64,000 bases of DNA from Anas platyrhynchos (GCF_047663525.1 NC_092593.1:29104501-29168500); one strand, 5' to 3'; counted from the stretch's first letter, positions 46,481 to 57,300 are shown. Notes: a model not told the origin generated them from the sequence alone. Numbers and translations are program-made.

Positions 46481-47363
46481 TCCTATGAAGAAAATACAGA
46501 AGGTTCATGGAGAACGAAGAGGACGGTGTGGGAGCAGAGTAGCTCTGAGATAAGCCTGATGGCAACCACAGCAAGCAGGTGACACAAACCTGTTATGGGC
46601 TTGTGTCTCACTCCATTTGCACACTGGCTTCACGTATTTCCCTTCCCCTGAGTTATGTGAATCGTGAATTACCACCACAGCCCCTTGAGGTGCTCTGCCT
46701 GTGCTCTGTGTCGGTGCCTGTGGCGTTGTTAGCACTGAGCCAGCGGGTCACGAGCCTCCTCCTGGCTGTCCAAGCACGGCTTTCCCGCAGCCTGATGGAG
46801 TTGTGGTGAGATTTACGGGCACTCAGAGCACGTGTCTTTTACAGGCAGCACCCGCGGTGTGGGTGAGCTCCAACTGTGCAGGCTGGTGTGTGCAGGGGTG
46901 TGTAACTGCGCCCTGCTGTCTCGCGCCCTGCCGAGGATCCTGTCCCCTTCCATGGCAGAAGCAGCGAGTGCTCCATGCACCCTTGCTGAGGCCAGGTGCA
47001 GGATGCCTCTGCCCATACCAGGGCTGGTGTAAATGGTTGCACCAGATGGTTTTGGGGGTCTTCTCCAATCTCGATGATTCTAAGACCCATCTGCGGCTGC
47101 AACCGATGCATGCTTTCTGCACAGCTAAGCCCCATAAGCCTACGTGGCTGCATTGAGCTGTGCGTTCCCTTTGGTTGTGCTGCGCTCCCAAGCAAGGCCA
47201 CGAGGCCTAACACTTTCGTAATGTCACGTTCAGCTTCCATTGCTCTCATTTCACAGGGTGGGTGGCATCCACAAGGGTTTGCGAGCAGAAGCTGTAGTGC
47301 CCAGGGAAGCACCTAGTCCCTCTCCAGCTGCATGGCCAAGTCACTGAAGGCATTTGGAGAGAG
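46481..47363. other. Gene-free GC-rich DNA
   Basis: Overlapping ORFs up to 157 codons on both strands without recognisable domains. It holds the degraded CR1 end at 47047-47084. No exon is called. Confidence 0.5.
47047..47084 (+). mobile_element. Probable degraded CR1 3' end
   Basis: GGTTTTGGGGGTCTTCTCCA followed by ATCTCGATGATTCTAAG resembles the CR1 terminus (GGTCTTTTCCAACCT...GATTCTATG) with several substitutions. The fragment is only about 40 bp, so family assignment is probable rather than certain. Confidence 0.5.
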
Positions 47364-48146
47364 GTGGCGTTTAGGGGAGAAAACCCTGAACATTTCAGGA
47401 GCATCCCCCGCTCAGGGAAGGAGCAGCCACATCTCCCTGCAGCTCTGCCTTCACCCGCTCACCCCAGCAGCTCTCTGCATGCTTGGGAGGGGAGATCAGA
47501 GCCCTTTCATGGTGTCCCGATGCTCCTCCTGCCTTTTCAGTACAAAATAGTGCCCTGCCATGGGGCACGTGGGCTCTCTCCCGCTGCAACACAACCAGCA
47601 ACAAGCTGCAGTTTGGGGGGGACCCCTCCAAAGCCCTCTTTAGAGCAAGGAGAGGGGGAAAAAGCCTATTCCTCCAGAGGAAAGGGTATTTCGGAGCAAC
47701 GGGTGAGTCAGAGCCAGCCTCCCTCCCACACAGCCTCACTATTTTGGCTCCCAGGCGCGCACACGCTCGCACGGCTGCTCCGTCTCCCCTGCCGCCCCCA
47801 GCCGGGGGCACGGCGGGGCACGGTGCGTGTTGGGGACCCATGTGTGACCCCACTGCCACGGCCCTGGGGGCGCACGGTGCCTGTCCCCAGCACCACAGCA
47901 TGGGGAGCAACTTCAGCACACGTGGACATCAGTGTGCGGGGCACTGAGTGGCATCCCCATGTTTCGGGGGGCAGAGCACCCCGTGATGTCCATCATCCCC
48001 AGCTGCTGGGCATAGCGGAACCAGAGCAGCCAAAACCATGGCTCCATCCCTCTGCAACGGGACTTCTGGTGCTAGTGGAGATGGGTTTGAGAGGGCAGAA
48101 GGGTGAACAAATCCCACCCAACCCATTGCAACCTGGAAAGGGTTAA
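47364..48146 (+). CDS. Unrecognised 260-codon ORF
   Basis: A + strand frame of 260 codons lies in GC-rich DNA, overlapped by 174-codon and 154-codon frames. The peptide is rich in Pro, Ser, Gly and Arg with no domain I know, and it ends just before the minisatellite complex. The openness of several frames at once points to composition rather than coding. Confidence 0.06.
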   Translation: MAFRGENPEHFRSIPRSGKEQPHLPAALPSPAHPSSSLHAWEGRSEPFHGVPMLLLPFQYKIVPCHGARGLSPAATQPATSCSLGGTPPKPSLEQGEGEKAYSSRGKGISEQRVSQSQPPSHTASLFWLPGAHTLARLLRLPCRPQPGARRGTVRVGDPCVTPLPRPWGRTVPVPSTTAWGATSAHVDISVRGTEWHPHVSGGRAPRDVHHPQLLGIAEPEQPKPWLHPSATGLLVLVEMGLRGQKGEQIPPNPLQPGKG

Positions 48147-48324
48147 GGAGGAACCTCAGTGCACCTAATCAAGCACCTAATTAACACCTGCTGGCGAACA
48201 GCAGCATTTAAAGGAGGGACAGGGCTGTAGTGAGGCTTTTGCAGGGAGGGCTGGAGGAGCAGGGGACTTTGGACCAACAAAGGTTCTAGGTGAGGGGGTT
48301 CTAGGTGAGCTATGGTGTTAGGGG

Positions 48325-48534
48325 CTACTAATCCTCCCAGAGGCTCCTGGAACAAGTTTGGTGCAAGAGATAAGAGTCTGAGGGGTTTTTTAGGATGAGG
48401 TGAAATGGACCCCATGAAAAGATGGATTCAGCTGGAGAAGGTGGGTACAAGGATGGGAGCTTGCTGATGCTGGAAATGTGAGAGAGCTGGGGCAGGGGAG
48501 GAGATGTTTTGGGGGACACAAGGCCTCAGAGGGT
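48325..48534 (+). repeat. Long repeat unit, copy A
   Basis: The copy begins CTACTAATCCTCCCAGAGGC and runs through AACAAGTTTGGTGCAAGAGA, ATGGACCCCATGAAAAGATG and GGGGGACACAAGGCCTCAGA. Copy C repeats the whole of it with small indels. Copy B repeats only the first 125 bases or so. Copy A lacks the GAGCTACAT insertion seen in B and C after GGCTCCTG/GGCTACTG. Confidence 0.9.
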
Positions 48535-48703
48535 GAGGGCTCTAGGTGAGGGCTCTAGGTGAGGGCTCTAGGTGAGGGCTCTAGGTGAGGGCTCTAGGTG
48601 AGGGCTCTAGGTGAGGGCTCTAGGTGAGGGCTCTAGGTGAGGGCTCTAGGTGAGGGCTCTAGGTGAGGGCTCTAGGTGAGGGCTCTAGGTGAGGGCTCTA
48701 GGT
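48535..48703 (+). repeat. 13 x 13-bp array, unit GAGGGCTCTAGGT
   Basis: Exactly 169 bases made of 13 identical units. Each unit contains TAG/GTGAGG, a close match to the vertebrate 5' splice-site consensus, so the array presents 13 donor-like words in series on the + strand. No variant unit was seen. Confidence 0.95.
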
Positions 48704-48714
48704 GAGCTATGGTG

Positions 48715-48841
48715 CTACTAATTCTCCTAGAGGCTCCTGGAGCTACATGAACAAGTTTGGTGCAAGAGATAAGAGTCTGAGGGTTTTTTTTTAGGATGAG
48801 GTGAAATGGACCCCATGAAAAGATGGATTCAGCTAGAGAAG
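48715..48841 (+). repeat. Long repeat unit, copy B (truncated)
   Basis: The copy runs from CTACTAATTCTCCTAGAGGC to GATTCAGCTAGAGAAGG and then passes straight into the second array. The 3' part present in copies A and C (GTGGGTACAAGGATGGGAGC onward) is missing. It shares the GAGCTACATG insertion with copy C, so B and C are closer to each other than to A. Confidence 0.9.
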
Positions 48842-49439
48842 GTCGGTTCTAGGTGTCGGTTCTAGGTGTCGGTTCTAGGTGTCGGTTCTAGGTGTCGGTT
48901 CTAGGTGTCGGTTCTAGGTGTCGGTTCTAGGTGTCGGTTCTAGGTGTCGGTTCTAGGTGTCGGTTCTAGGTGTCGGTTCTAGGTGTCGGTTCTAGGTGTC
49001 GGTTCTAGGTGTCGGTTCTAGGTGTCGGTTCTAGGTGTCGGTTCTAGGTGTCGGTTCTAGGTGTCGGTTCTAGGTGTCGGTTCTAGGTGTCGGTTCTAGG
49101 TGTCGGTTCTAGGTGTCGGTTCTAGGTGTCGGTTCTAGGTGTCGGTTCTAGGTGTCGGTTCTAGGTGTCGGTTCTAGGTGTCGGTTCTAGGTGTCGGTTC
49201 TAGGTGTCGGTTCTAGGTGTCGGTTCTAGGTGTCGGTTCTAGGTGTCGGTTCTAGGTGTCGGTTCTAGGTGTCGGTTCTAGGTGTCGGTTCTAGGTGTCG
49301 GTTCTAGGTGTCGGTTCTAGGTGTCGGTTCTAGGTGTCGGTTCTAGGTGTCGGTTCTAGGTGTCGGTTCTAGGTGTCGGTTCTAGGTGTCGGTTCTAGGT
49401 GTCGGTTCTAGGTGTCGGTTCTAGGTGTCGGTTCTAGGT
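48842..49439 (+). repeat. 46 x 13-bp array, unit GTCGGTTCTAGGT
   Basis: 598 bases made of 46 units that I read as identical throughout. The unit differs from that of the first array at three positions (2, 3 and 6). Perfect homogeneity over 46 copies implies recent expansion or strong homogenisation, or a length set by the assembly. The flanks are copy B on the left and copy C on the right. Confidence 0.97.
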
Positions 49440-49441
49440 GT

Positions 49442-49664
49442 CTAATCCTCCCAGAGGCTACTGGAGCTACATGAACAAGTTTGGTGCAAGAGATAAGAGT
49501 CTGCAGGTTTTTTTAGGATGAGGTGAAATGGACCCCATGAAAAGATGGATTCAGCTGGAGAAGGTGGGTACAAGGATGGGAGCTTGCTGATGCTGGAAAT
49601 GTGAGAGAGCTGGGGCAGGGGAGATGTTTTGGGGGACACAAGCTGACCAAGGCCTCAGAGGGTG
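49442..49664 (+). repeat. Long repeat unit, copy C
   Basis: The copy begins CTAATCCTCCCAGAGGCTAC and continues to GGCCTCAGAGGGTG. Compared with copy A it has the GAGCTACATG insertion, a shorter GGGGAGATG run and an extra GCTGACC before AAGGCCTCAG. The small 63-65-codon minus-strand ORFs in copies A and C are nearly identical only because the DNA is duplicated. Confidence 0.9.
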
Positions 49665-50589
49665 CAAGAACATGTGTTTACCTGTGGTTATTTGCAGTGA
49701 GGTTAAATGGATAAGTGCTTTTTGCCTGCTATCCTGGCTGCTGCCCAGGCTAGCTGTGCTGGAGCTGTAACTGGGTAACTGGTGCTTCATCTCCGGGCTG
49801 GAGGAGCATTTGCTCCCCCAGTGCTCAGCATTTGCTGCCCTGCCACTGGGTGGTGGGGTGCTAGGACTCAGCTTGCTAAGGATAAAACAGGGGAATTTAA
49901 TACTCTTGAGTTGCTTGCATTCCAAAACCTGGTATGAAATCCCTGCTTATGTTTAAATAATCTGTATGTTTGAGTAAAGGATTACGAGCCAGCGGAGGAG
50001 GCAGTACTTCATTTCTCTCAGGGAAGTGCAGAAGGGAGTCCTTGGAAAAGTCAACTTGCTGAAGAGCAGAAGGGGCAACCTGGGGATGCTTCCAGCAAGC
50101 TCCAAATGAGAGCAAGAGCCAGGAGACAGCTGCTCGCAGAGGCAGGCAAAGCAATAAATAGTGAGAAATAACATTTAATTACTTCTCACTCCTACTAGTC
50201 TGCAGAAGATCTCTGATGCTTCCCTGTAGTGAGATCCTACACCTCTGATCTGTGGTGTAGAGGGACCCATGTGATGGCTGTAGTAGATTATTCATTGCTG
50301 AGGTGATAAATAAGCCTGAGTAGCAGGGATCAGAGCCCGCTAGCTGGGCTGCAACCCCTGGTAAAGCCATGGTGGGACTGCAGCATGGATGGAGCTGCCT
50401 AAATCTGGGCTCTGATAGCTGAGATGTGGCAAGTGGAAGGGTGTGCCTGGGCCCAGCTGGCTGCCAGGCATCCTGGAGAGGGTCAGTGGAAAGTATGACC
50501 CTGGTCAGCTGGGCATGAACTTCTGATGGAGGGTGGGAGGGAGTGAATGGAGAAGGAAAGGGATACCAGGGTGGCTCTTGTATAAATTT
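49665..50589. other. Gene-free DNA
   Basis: Mixed composition between the minisatellite complex and the antisense CR1. The minus-strand ORFs here run partly into these repeats. No independent feature was recognised. Confidence 0.5.
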
Positions 50590-50932
50590 CATGGCATTGT
50601 ATAGGTTGGAAAAGACCTTCAAGCTCACCAAGGCCAACCTTAAACTGACCTACCAAGTCCCTTAGGGATGTGGTCTCCACCACTTCCCTGTGCAGCCCGT
50701 TCCAATTCCTGGCCATCCTCTCCATGAAGAAATTCTCCCTGACATTCAGTCTGAACCTCCCCTGACACCACTTGAGGTGCTTGAGCAGCTCAATATGCAA
50801 CTCAATGTCCTCCCTATTGTGAAGGGCCCAAACCTGAGCAGAGCATTCAAGGTGTGGTCTTGCAGTGCTGTGTACAAGGGGCAATCACTTCCCTAGTCCT
50901 GCTGGCCACGCTGTTTTTGCTGCAGGCCAGGT
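50590..50932 (-). mobile_element. CR1 LINE fragment, antisense, with ORF2 remnant
   Basis: The + strand reads as a reversed CR1: GGTTGGAAAAGACCTTCAAG, then CCAACCTTAAACTGACC, CTCCACCACTTCCCTG and CACTTCCCTAGTCCTGCTGG. On the minus strand an open frame contains ARPHLE..AQVWAL and, later, RENFF..RMARNWNGL-REVVE. These correspond to C-terminal motifs of the CR1 ORF2 reverse transcriptase. The region that normally lies between them is shortened, so the copy is 5'-truncated, internally deleted and inactive. Confidence 0.9.
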
Positions 50933-51354
50933 TTTCCTTTCTTTTGAAGGAAATGGACTAGGTGGCTGCTGAGACAAAATACCTCGACTCTCTGTTTTGA
51001 CACCTGGAAGCATTTGCCAAATTCAGCAGGGTTTTTCTACCCACCACCAACCTCCTCCTCCATCTGTCAGCCCTTCCTCCCCAGCTGCAGCGGGGAAGCC
51101 AGCTGATGGGTGCTGCTGTGCAGGGCAGCTCCTCTATAACCCAGAGCCTCTCTGGTGCCACCTCTGTGCTTGCTTGTTTCCTAAATGGCAATTTGAGGCA
51201 CACTGGGTAAACACCCTGTAACAGCTGGGTAATTAGAGGCTGTAAAAATGACTGCACGAGCCCCGCGTGGCACAGCAAGAAGGACTTGCCACATGGCCCG
51301 CATCGCAGGTAGGAAGAGAGGAGTATTCACTTGCAAGGAAACGGTATTTGCCCT
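50933..51354. other. Gene-free DNA
   Basis: Short ORFs only, no repeat family recognised. It grades into the AT-rich stretch holding the homeodomain-site triplet. Confidence 0.5.
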
Positions 51355-51394
51355 GTAATTACCTTGGTGCTATGTGGTAATTACTACGTAATTA
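51355..51394. promoter_or_regulatory. Triple TAATTA homeodomain-site cluster
   Basis: GTAATTAC occurs at 51355-51362 and again at 51377-51384, and GTAATTA at 51388-51394. The starts are 22 and 11 bases apart, close to two and one helical turns, so the three sites face the same side of the DNA. The words are palindromic homeodomain cores. Their spacing is observed; a cooperative binding role is inferred. Confidence 0.5.
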
Positions 51395-54278
51395 AATGGT
51401 CAACAGGCACTGTCTAAACAAAATGGCCTTAAGTGACATTTCTGTCCTGAGGCTTAAAATACAGCGGCGTGGTGAAAGGGAGGAATGGAAAGGCACCGAT
51501 GGCAGCATGATGGATGTAGCAGCTCCCTGCCTCCCTTGAGCTGAAGCCGGAGTGAGAAGGAAGCATCCGACCTGTCGGTGCCAGCCTGCAGAATGAGGGA
51601 GTGCGCCCAAAATGAAGGAGGTAAGCACAGCGGTGAAGCTGTGTGCTGGATCCACACAAACCTCCCCTGTCCATGCTCCCTCTTCCCATGTAGAGATGTG
51701 AACTGCAGCGCGTGAGCCTGGGGTGCCCTCCTTGGCTGCCGGGGAACCCCACGTGCCACCAGCCCCCCAAACCTGCTCCCATTCCCTCCGGCATCTCAGG
51801 GAGCAGTTGGTCCCCACGCTGTTGTGCTGCTCGCAAGCCAGCAGCGGCTCCCTCTCCCTGCTGCTGTGCCTCTGCCGCCGTGTTCCCTGTGCTGTGACTT
51901 GTCCTCGCCTGACTCCCGTTACAACTAATTAGCACCTTGACATTTACACAGCGAGCGAGGCAGCCTTGATGTTTGCGAAAGAACAGAAGGCACATCTGTC
52001 TGCATGATCCATCTGAAGAGGAGGAACATGGCTATGCAGTGTTTATAGCAAGCAGTTGGGGGAGGAATTAATTTACAAAATTTTTTGAATGAAAACAATT
52101 CCAATAACTTAAGTGCCCTCTCCCTCCCACGTCAGCTGTTTACAAACTGTTGAGTTGAATCTGTCCCACATGTCCTTTGAACCTACCAGTAACAGAGGGA
52201 AAAATTTGAAATGCATCATGAAAAACTAATTTTGAAAAAAAAAATAAAAAATCCTGCCCACGGAGTTCAAACAACTTGTCTTGCTTTAGCTTTTATACCA
52301 ATCGTTATGTACTTAGACAATGTTACCAGAACCAGATTTAATTGACTCCGTTTTGCTCTTTAACCTCATTAAAGAGGAATGTAGTTGTTCCTCACTGTTG
52401 GCTGTCTCTCCCCCCTCCGCAGCCACCCTGCGAAGGTGCTTTGTGCGAGGCGGTGATTCATTTTGCTGCGTGGCAGCAGACCCAGGGTGTTTGAGAGCTT
52501 CCAATTGTCATGGTGATGGAGCTGGGGTCTCCCCTCCTTCCCAGCCTGGGTTGCCCTGTCCTTATTCCAAAGGGAAGCTAAGCCCTGTGCTGCAGAGCAT
52601 GGAGACCTTTAAGGGGTTGAAATACTTATCCAGCTGTAACTGGGGTGTGGAGGGAGGGGGAAAGCCCCCAGACCTATTATACTGTAGTTTCAGCTCCCCT
52701 GGTCCAGCACCCATCACTCAGGTGTTAATGCATGACGGCTGGGCCAGCCACTGCTCTCGTGGGACTGTAGGAATAGCACAGCTCTGGGGATGCACGAAAA
52801 TGCGTGGAGGAGCTGGCAGGTGCCTGCCTGCAGTCCTGGTGGTGCAGCAGATGAGTCCTGCGTGCCCGCCTCCGAAACTCAGGCTGCCGGAAAGCAGCAG
52901 TTTTCGGAGGTTTGCCTCAAATTCCCGATGACTTGTTCCTGCTTCTAAGCGGTTGGGGGGTGGGGGGGGGCTAATTGAAGGGAAAGGGTTGCAATTAAAA
53001 TGATTCTTGTCAGTTTTTTCTTAAGGAAATCTCTGGCTCATTAGTGTCGTGTAACTGTCTCCTGCACGACATCCCTCGAAGCGCTCCAGAATCGAAGCTG
53101 AACTCTGCCCTCTGGTATTTAGCGATCTGCTGCAGCCAGGCCAGATGGTGAAGTGGGGGGGAAACGATCGACTCCCCCACCCCTTTTTTGCAGGGAGGTG
53201 ATGAAGGAAAGGCAGGTGAGCCAGCTACATGTATCCCTGAGCAGGGAGAAGTGGTGGGGTACCAGCTTTGTGGGGATCCCATGGCTGTGGTTTGGGGCTC
53301 GCTGTTTGCAGGTGGTGAGTGGTTGTTGTGGGGGTTGTCTGGGGTGAGATGTTGGGGTGCTGAGCCCAGGAGGAATGAGCCCTCAGCCCCACATGGGGAA
53401 AAAAAGCAAAGAGCTACAGATTATGCAGGGCTCTCCCTCATGAGGGGCTGGCAATGCATCCCCCCACTCACCCCATCACACATTTCTTACAGGGACACAT
53501 GCAGAAGACACAGCTGATGCAGAATAGGGTGCTCAGGATAGTGATTTATTCTTAGCTGCCACTCCCCCCTGTTGTTAAACATCTGTTTAAACACATGAAT
53601 TAACACATCTACCAATAGCGCTTTGATTAAGGATAAAATCACTTTATTTTACGGTGAGAGGTAACCTGAAACACGCAAAAGGAGGGAAGGCGAGGGGAGA
53701 AACACGTGCGGCATAGTAAGCAGCTGAATTTTGAAGGCTCTGGGACGGCTCCTCTTTATACCCTGCCTTGCTGGCTGCTCCTAGGCAGCAGTGCCCATAG
53801 CAACACTGCCTGGAGCAAGCGAGGCTGCACTGATCCCACGGGCATCCCTACCACGGGAGAGGGACCCGAATGAAGTCAGGCAGTGTGCTCTGCCCTGGCT
53901 CTCCCCCAGCCCTGCCGAGCAGCGCTTGTGCCAAGCATCCCATCGGGAGGAGATAAGGGGTATCGCATCCATCTGGGCTGCTCAATGAGAGCTACACCTC
54001 TCCCGGCTGTGAGTGCTGCTGATCTACAAACCTTCCCCTTTTTTATTAGCAACTTTCCCCATGTCGCCACGTTCCTGTGGGTTGGGGTTGAATGAAGAGA
54101 AGCTCCTGTTTTAATTTTTGCTGTCAGGAGTAACGGGTAAGTGTAGGAGGAGGAATATTAATCATACCCAGCAGGCATTCTTCAAACTTAGAAACAGCAT
54201 AAGGAAGGAGCCCAAATGGTTTAAACATTGCGGGGACCATTTCTATGGGAGTCTCATGCTTGAAAACGTGCAGAATAC
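51395..54278. other. Gene-free DNA
   Basis: AT-rich islands at 52020-52420 and 53560-53660 (TTAACACATCTACCAATAGC, TTGATTAAGG) may be regulatory. CTCTTTAA (52356-52363) and TTAAAGAG (52369-52376) form a short inverted repeat. A minus-strand CTCF-like core lies at 53104-53117. ORFs up to 203 codons (52320-52931 +) have no recognisable domain. Confidence 0.45.
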
Positions 54279-54302
54279 TTTTTTTTTTTTTTTTTTTTTT
54301 TT
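54279..54302. repeat. Poly-T run (24 T)
   Basis: A 24-base T homopolymer. A second run of 26 T lies at 54672-54697. Neither is adjacent to a recognisable element. Confidence 0.9.
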
Positions 54303-57300
54303 ACCCCTATTTAGTTTAAAGGGGAAGCTGTCGCTCTCTCATCCCCTCTTTGCAGTGGGGACCAGGGTCTGCAGCCCCGATGTGCTGAGCAGGTCTGTGG
54401 TCCCAGGAGGGATGGAGGCATGCGGGGACATGGTTGTTCTGTTAAGAGCTCCATCACGTCAATCACCTGCTGCTTTTCTTAATTCCTGGACCAGCACCAC
54501 AGAGGATCAGCAGGCTGATGGCTCAGCCTTATGAGGCATGGCATTGCCCCTTGCTGATGGTTCACAGCCTCTGTGTGCTTTTCCTTCAGCCTGAGGATAT
54601 CCCCACAGTGTGAGCATAGGTGAGGAGCAGCATCCTTCTGTAATTCTTTCCCTTTTTGCTTTCCTCAACCCTTTTTTTTTTTTTTTTTTTTTTTTTTGGG
54701 AAAAGAAGGCATTAGGTGAGGAAAACAGGTATGGTTTTGTGGTCCTTGAGGCTGCCTGTCTTTTCTAACAGAGCTGGAAGAATTTGCAGCTCCCATCTAA
54801 TGGCCCTGGAGTGAGGTGACCTCCTCTGCTGGCCCAGGGCTGGCAGCCAGCAAGGACAAAATGCCCTCATCCCAGGTGAGCCAGCTTAGTGGGGTCTTCC
54901 CAGGGACACAGCGTGAGGCACCAGCCTTTCTCCCACCTCCTCTGCTCTGTTTGGTTAATATGTCACAGAAATCTTTCTCAGATCTGCAGGAGGCTACGGG
55001 GAACATCACTGCACTGCTGTGCAAAATTGCTATTCTCTTGTGTCTCGCCACTGCTGAAATTGGTTAAGAGCATCTGACTGGGAACCAAATTTCCTCTTCA
55101 TCATCTCCTTAAGCATACAGAAAAGACTGTTTGGCAGATTTTACCATGCCTCGAACATGAGCAAAAAAAAAAAAAAAATGTTCACAAAGCTGAAATCCTG
55201 TAATGAATTTTCCCAAATGAAACAGAGCAGTCCTGATGTTGAGCCAGTTTGTCTCACTGCCCTCCCCAGAAGGGCAGACCCCAGATAGGATGCTGGAGAG
55301 CGAGGCTTTCCCAGCAAAAGGGTTTCTGCTTTTTGTCAGGGGATCATCAAAACAGATGCACTAGCGGAGCATTTTGGGGTTTGAGACAAAACTTCATTCT
55401 CCCAGCTTAATCTGCCTCTTCGCAAAATTCCCAGCCGCTTCTGGTAAGGCATCCCAAACACGATGCTTGCGGGAGGCTGTGGCATTCCTCGCTCACAGAA
55501 GTTTGAGCCCTGGTTCCACATGTGCAAAATGAGTTTGTTCTTCTAAATCGGTGCATGTACTTTTCCAGGAATGCAGGGTTTGTTTGGGCCAAGAAATATG
55601 TCTTTGAATATGCTGGAGTCAAAAACACTAGAGGAAGGGGATTAAAAAGCCTTTTGGAAACTGCTCAGGTATGGCCTGGCATCAAGAGCCAAAAGCATTG
55701 TGGTATCTGGGGTTCGGAAAACTCCAAAAACCTCCTGTTGTGCTCTGAACCTATTTGTAAGGGTCTGCAGACTCCCCCTGCTCCCAGTTTCAGCTCCACG
55801 GCAGAAGCACCCAGAGTAGCAGCACAAAGAGCAGCAAGCTATAATTTGCCAACAGGGCTGTGTCCCTCAATGAGAGCTTCCTACGTGTCTATGGGAAGAT
55901 TATCCTATCAAGTCCCATGCTGCTCTGAAAGGTAAGCATTTAAAACATGACTAACGCTGATAGATGCTATTATTCTATTTTATTCTGCAGCTTGTGAGTA
56001 ATGTCTCATTATAAATGGGGACGCATTCAGAAAAACATCATCCTCCTGCTGGAACGTGGGCTCCTCGGCACGGGCAGAGGAGCCGGCGTGCGGCGGCACG
56101 TGGCTGCCCGCGGGTGGGCAGCATCCCTCTGCTCCTCAAGTCCATTGTCCTCCTTCCATGGTGTCAAACACTTGTGCTTTTGGGGTTTTCATCACAATGA
56201 GAGTGGATGATCACACTGTTTGGGGGGAAAGTTGAGGGTTTTGTGAGCCCCCCCGGCCTGGTAGCGGGGCCTTGCCAGCCGCTGGTGCAGCCTCCTGGCT
56301 CATGGGCCGTAGCAGGCCTGCAGAGGCCACTTTGAATCACTGAGCAAACAAAATGCCAGCTCTCTAATAAAAGCCCAGAGCCGTGTCTGCCTGATCAGCA
56401 TGCCTGGGCTATTGTGTCAGCTCTTCAGGGATAAAAATATCAGAGAGCAAGCGTGCAGTGGCCTGCAGCCGCGTGGTGGAGGGCCTGCCCCCATGGGAGC
56501 AGGCCATAGGGCTGCTGCCGGTGCTGGCGTTTGGTCTGCAGGGCTCGGAGATGCTTGGCCAGGGGCTGCCAGCAGCGTAATCACCTCAATGCCCACATCT
56601 GGCTTCAGGCTCTCCCCAGGACTCCATCCTCAGCCTTTAAGCCATCCCAACAAAGAGAGTTCGAAAATGCACAGGTGCCCACTGAACTGGCCAAGTCTAG
56701 CAAAGTGGCTTCTTTGTGGCTTCAAGCATTGTCTTGCCCAGCTTTCTGGGGTGGTTTGGTGGTTTGTGCTCCATCTGTGTGTCACCTGGCCAGGCAGCAG
56801 TGTCACAGACTTTCCCTGGGTCCCATGCAACCCAGTGACCTCCTCCTGCTTCACCCAGCATCCATGGTACAGGATCCTCACCGCCCTCCATCCACCCCTG
56901 ACACTTAACTCTTCTCTGCCTCATGCAAAAGAAAATTAATTAATTTATTTTTTTTTATTTCCCAAGTGTTGATTTTTTTTTCCCTCACCTCCTGCTGTGT
57001 AGGTTTTTTTTTCTCCCCCCTTCATTTTGGTTTATATTATTGGAACGTTTATTTCCTCTCCTGTTTTTATTTTGAAAAGGGGAAGAGAGCCCACATCCCC
57101 TGAGGTGTTATTAAGCTGAAAGGCTGGTGATTTGGCTGTGAGGCACGCTTGCACCTCCCACACTCGTGCAGTCGGTGACGCACACTGCAATCAATGGAGA
57201 GGGGATGAATAAACCCAGCGTTTGCTCCTCGCCTGCCATCCCCAGAAAGAAGGGGGTGGAGGAGAGAGGGAGGGAAAACTGTGCTCTGGGCGTGCAGTTT

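Larger units (their letters stand above)
48280..49664. repeat. Composite minisatellite complex
   Basis: Order on the + strand: two founder-like units (GGTTCTAGGTGAG within 48283-48309), long unit copy A (48325-48534), 13 copies of one 13-mer, long unit copy B (48715-48841), 46 copies of a different 13-mer, and long unit copy C (49442-49664). The two 13-mers agree at 10 of 13 positions, and both can be derived from the founder. The long unit arose by tandem duplication, with the 13-mers amplifying at its junctions. Every frame through the arrays meets TAG, so they do not encode protein. Confidence 0.95.

Noticed and set aside
48535..49439. CRISPR-like array
   Set aside because: The units are contiguous 13-mers with no spacers, and the genome is avian. 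This is a minisatellite.
48328..49639. Pair of near-identical small minus-strand ORFs
   Set aside because: Their similarity comes from the duplicated long repeat unit (copies A and C). There is no independent sign of coding.
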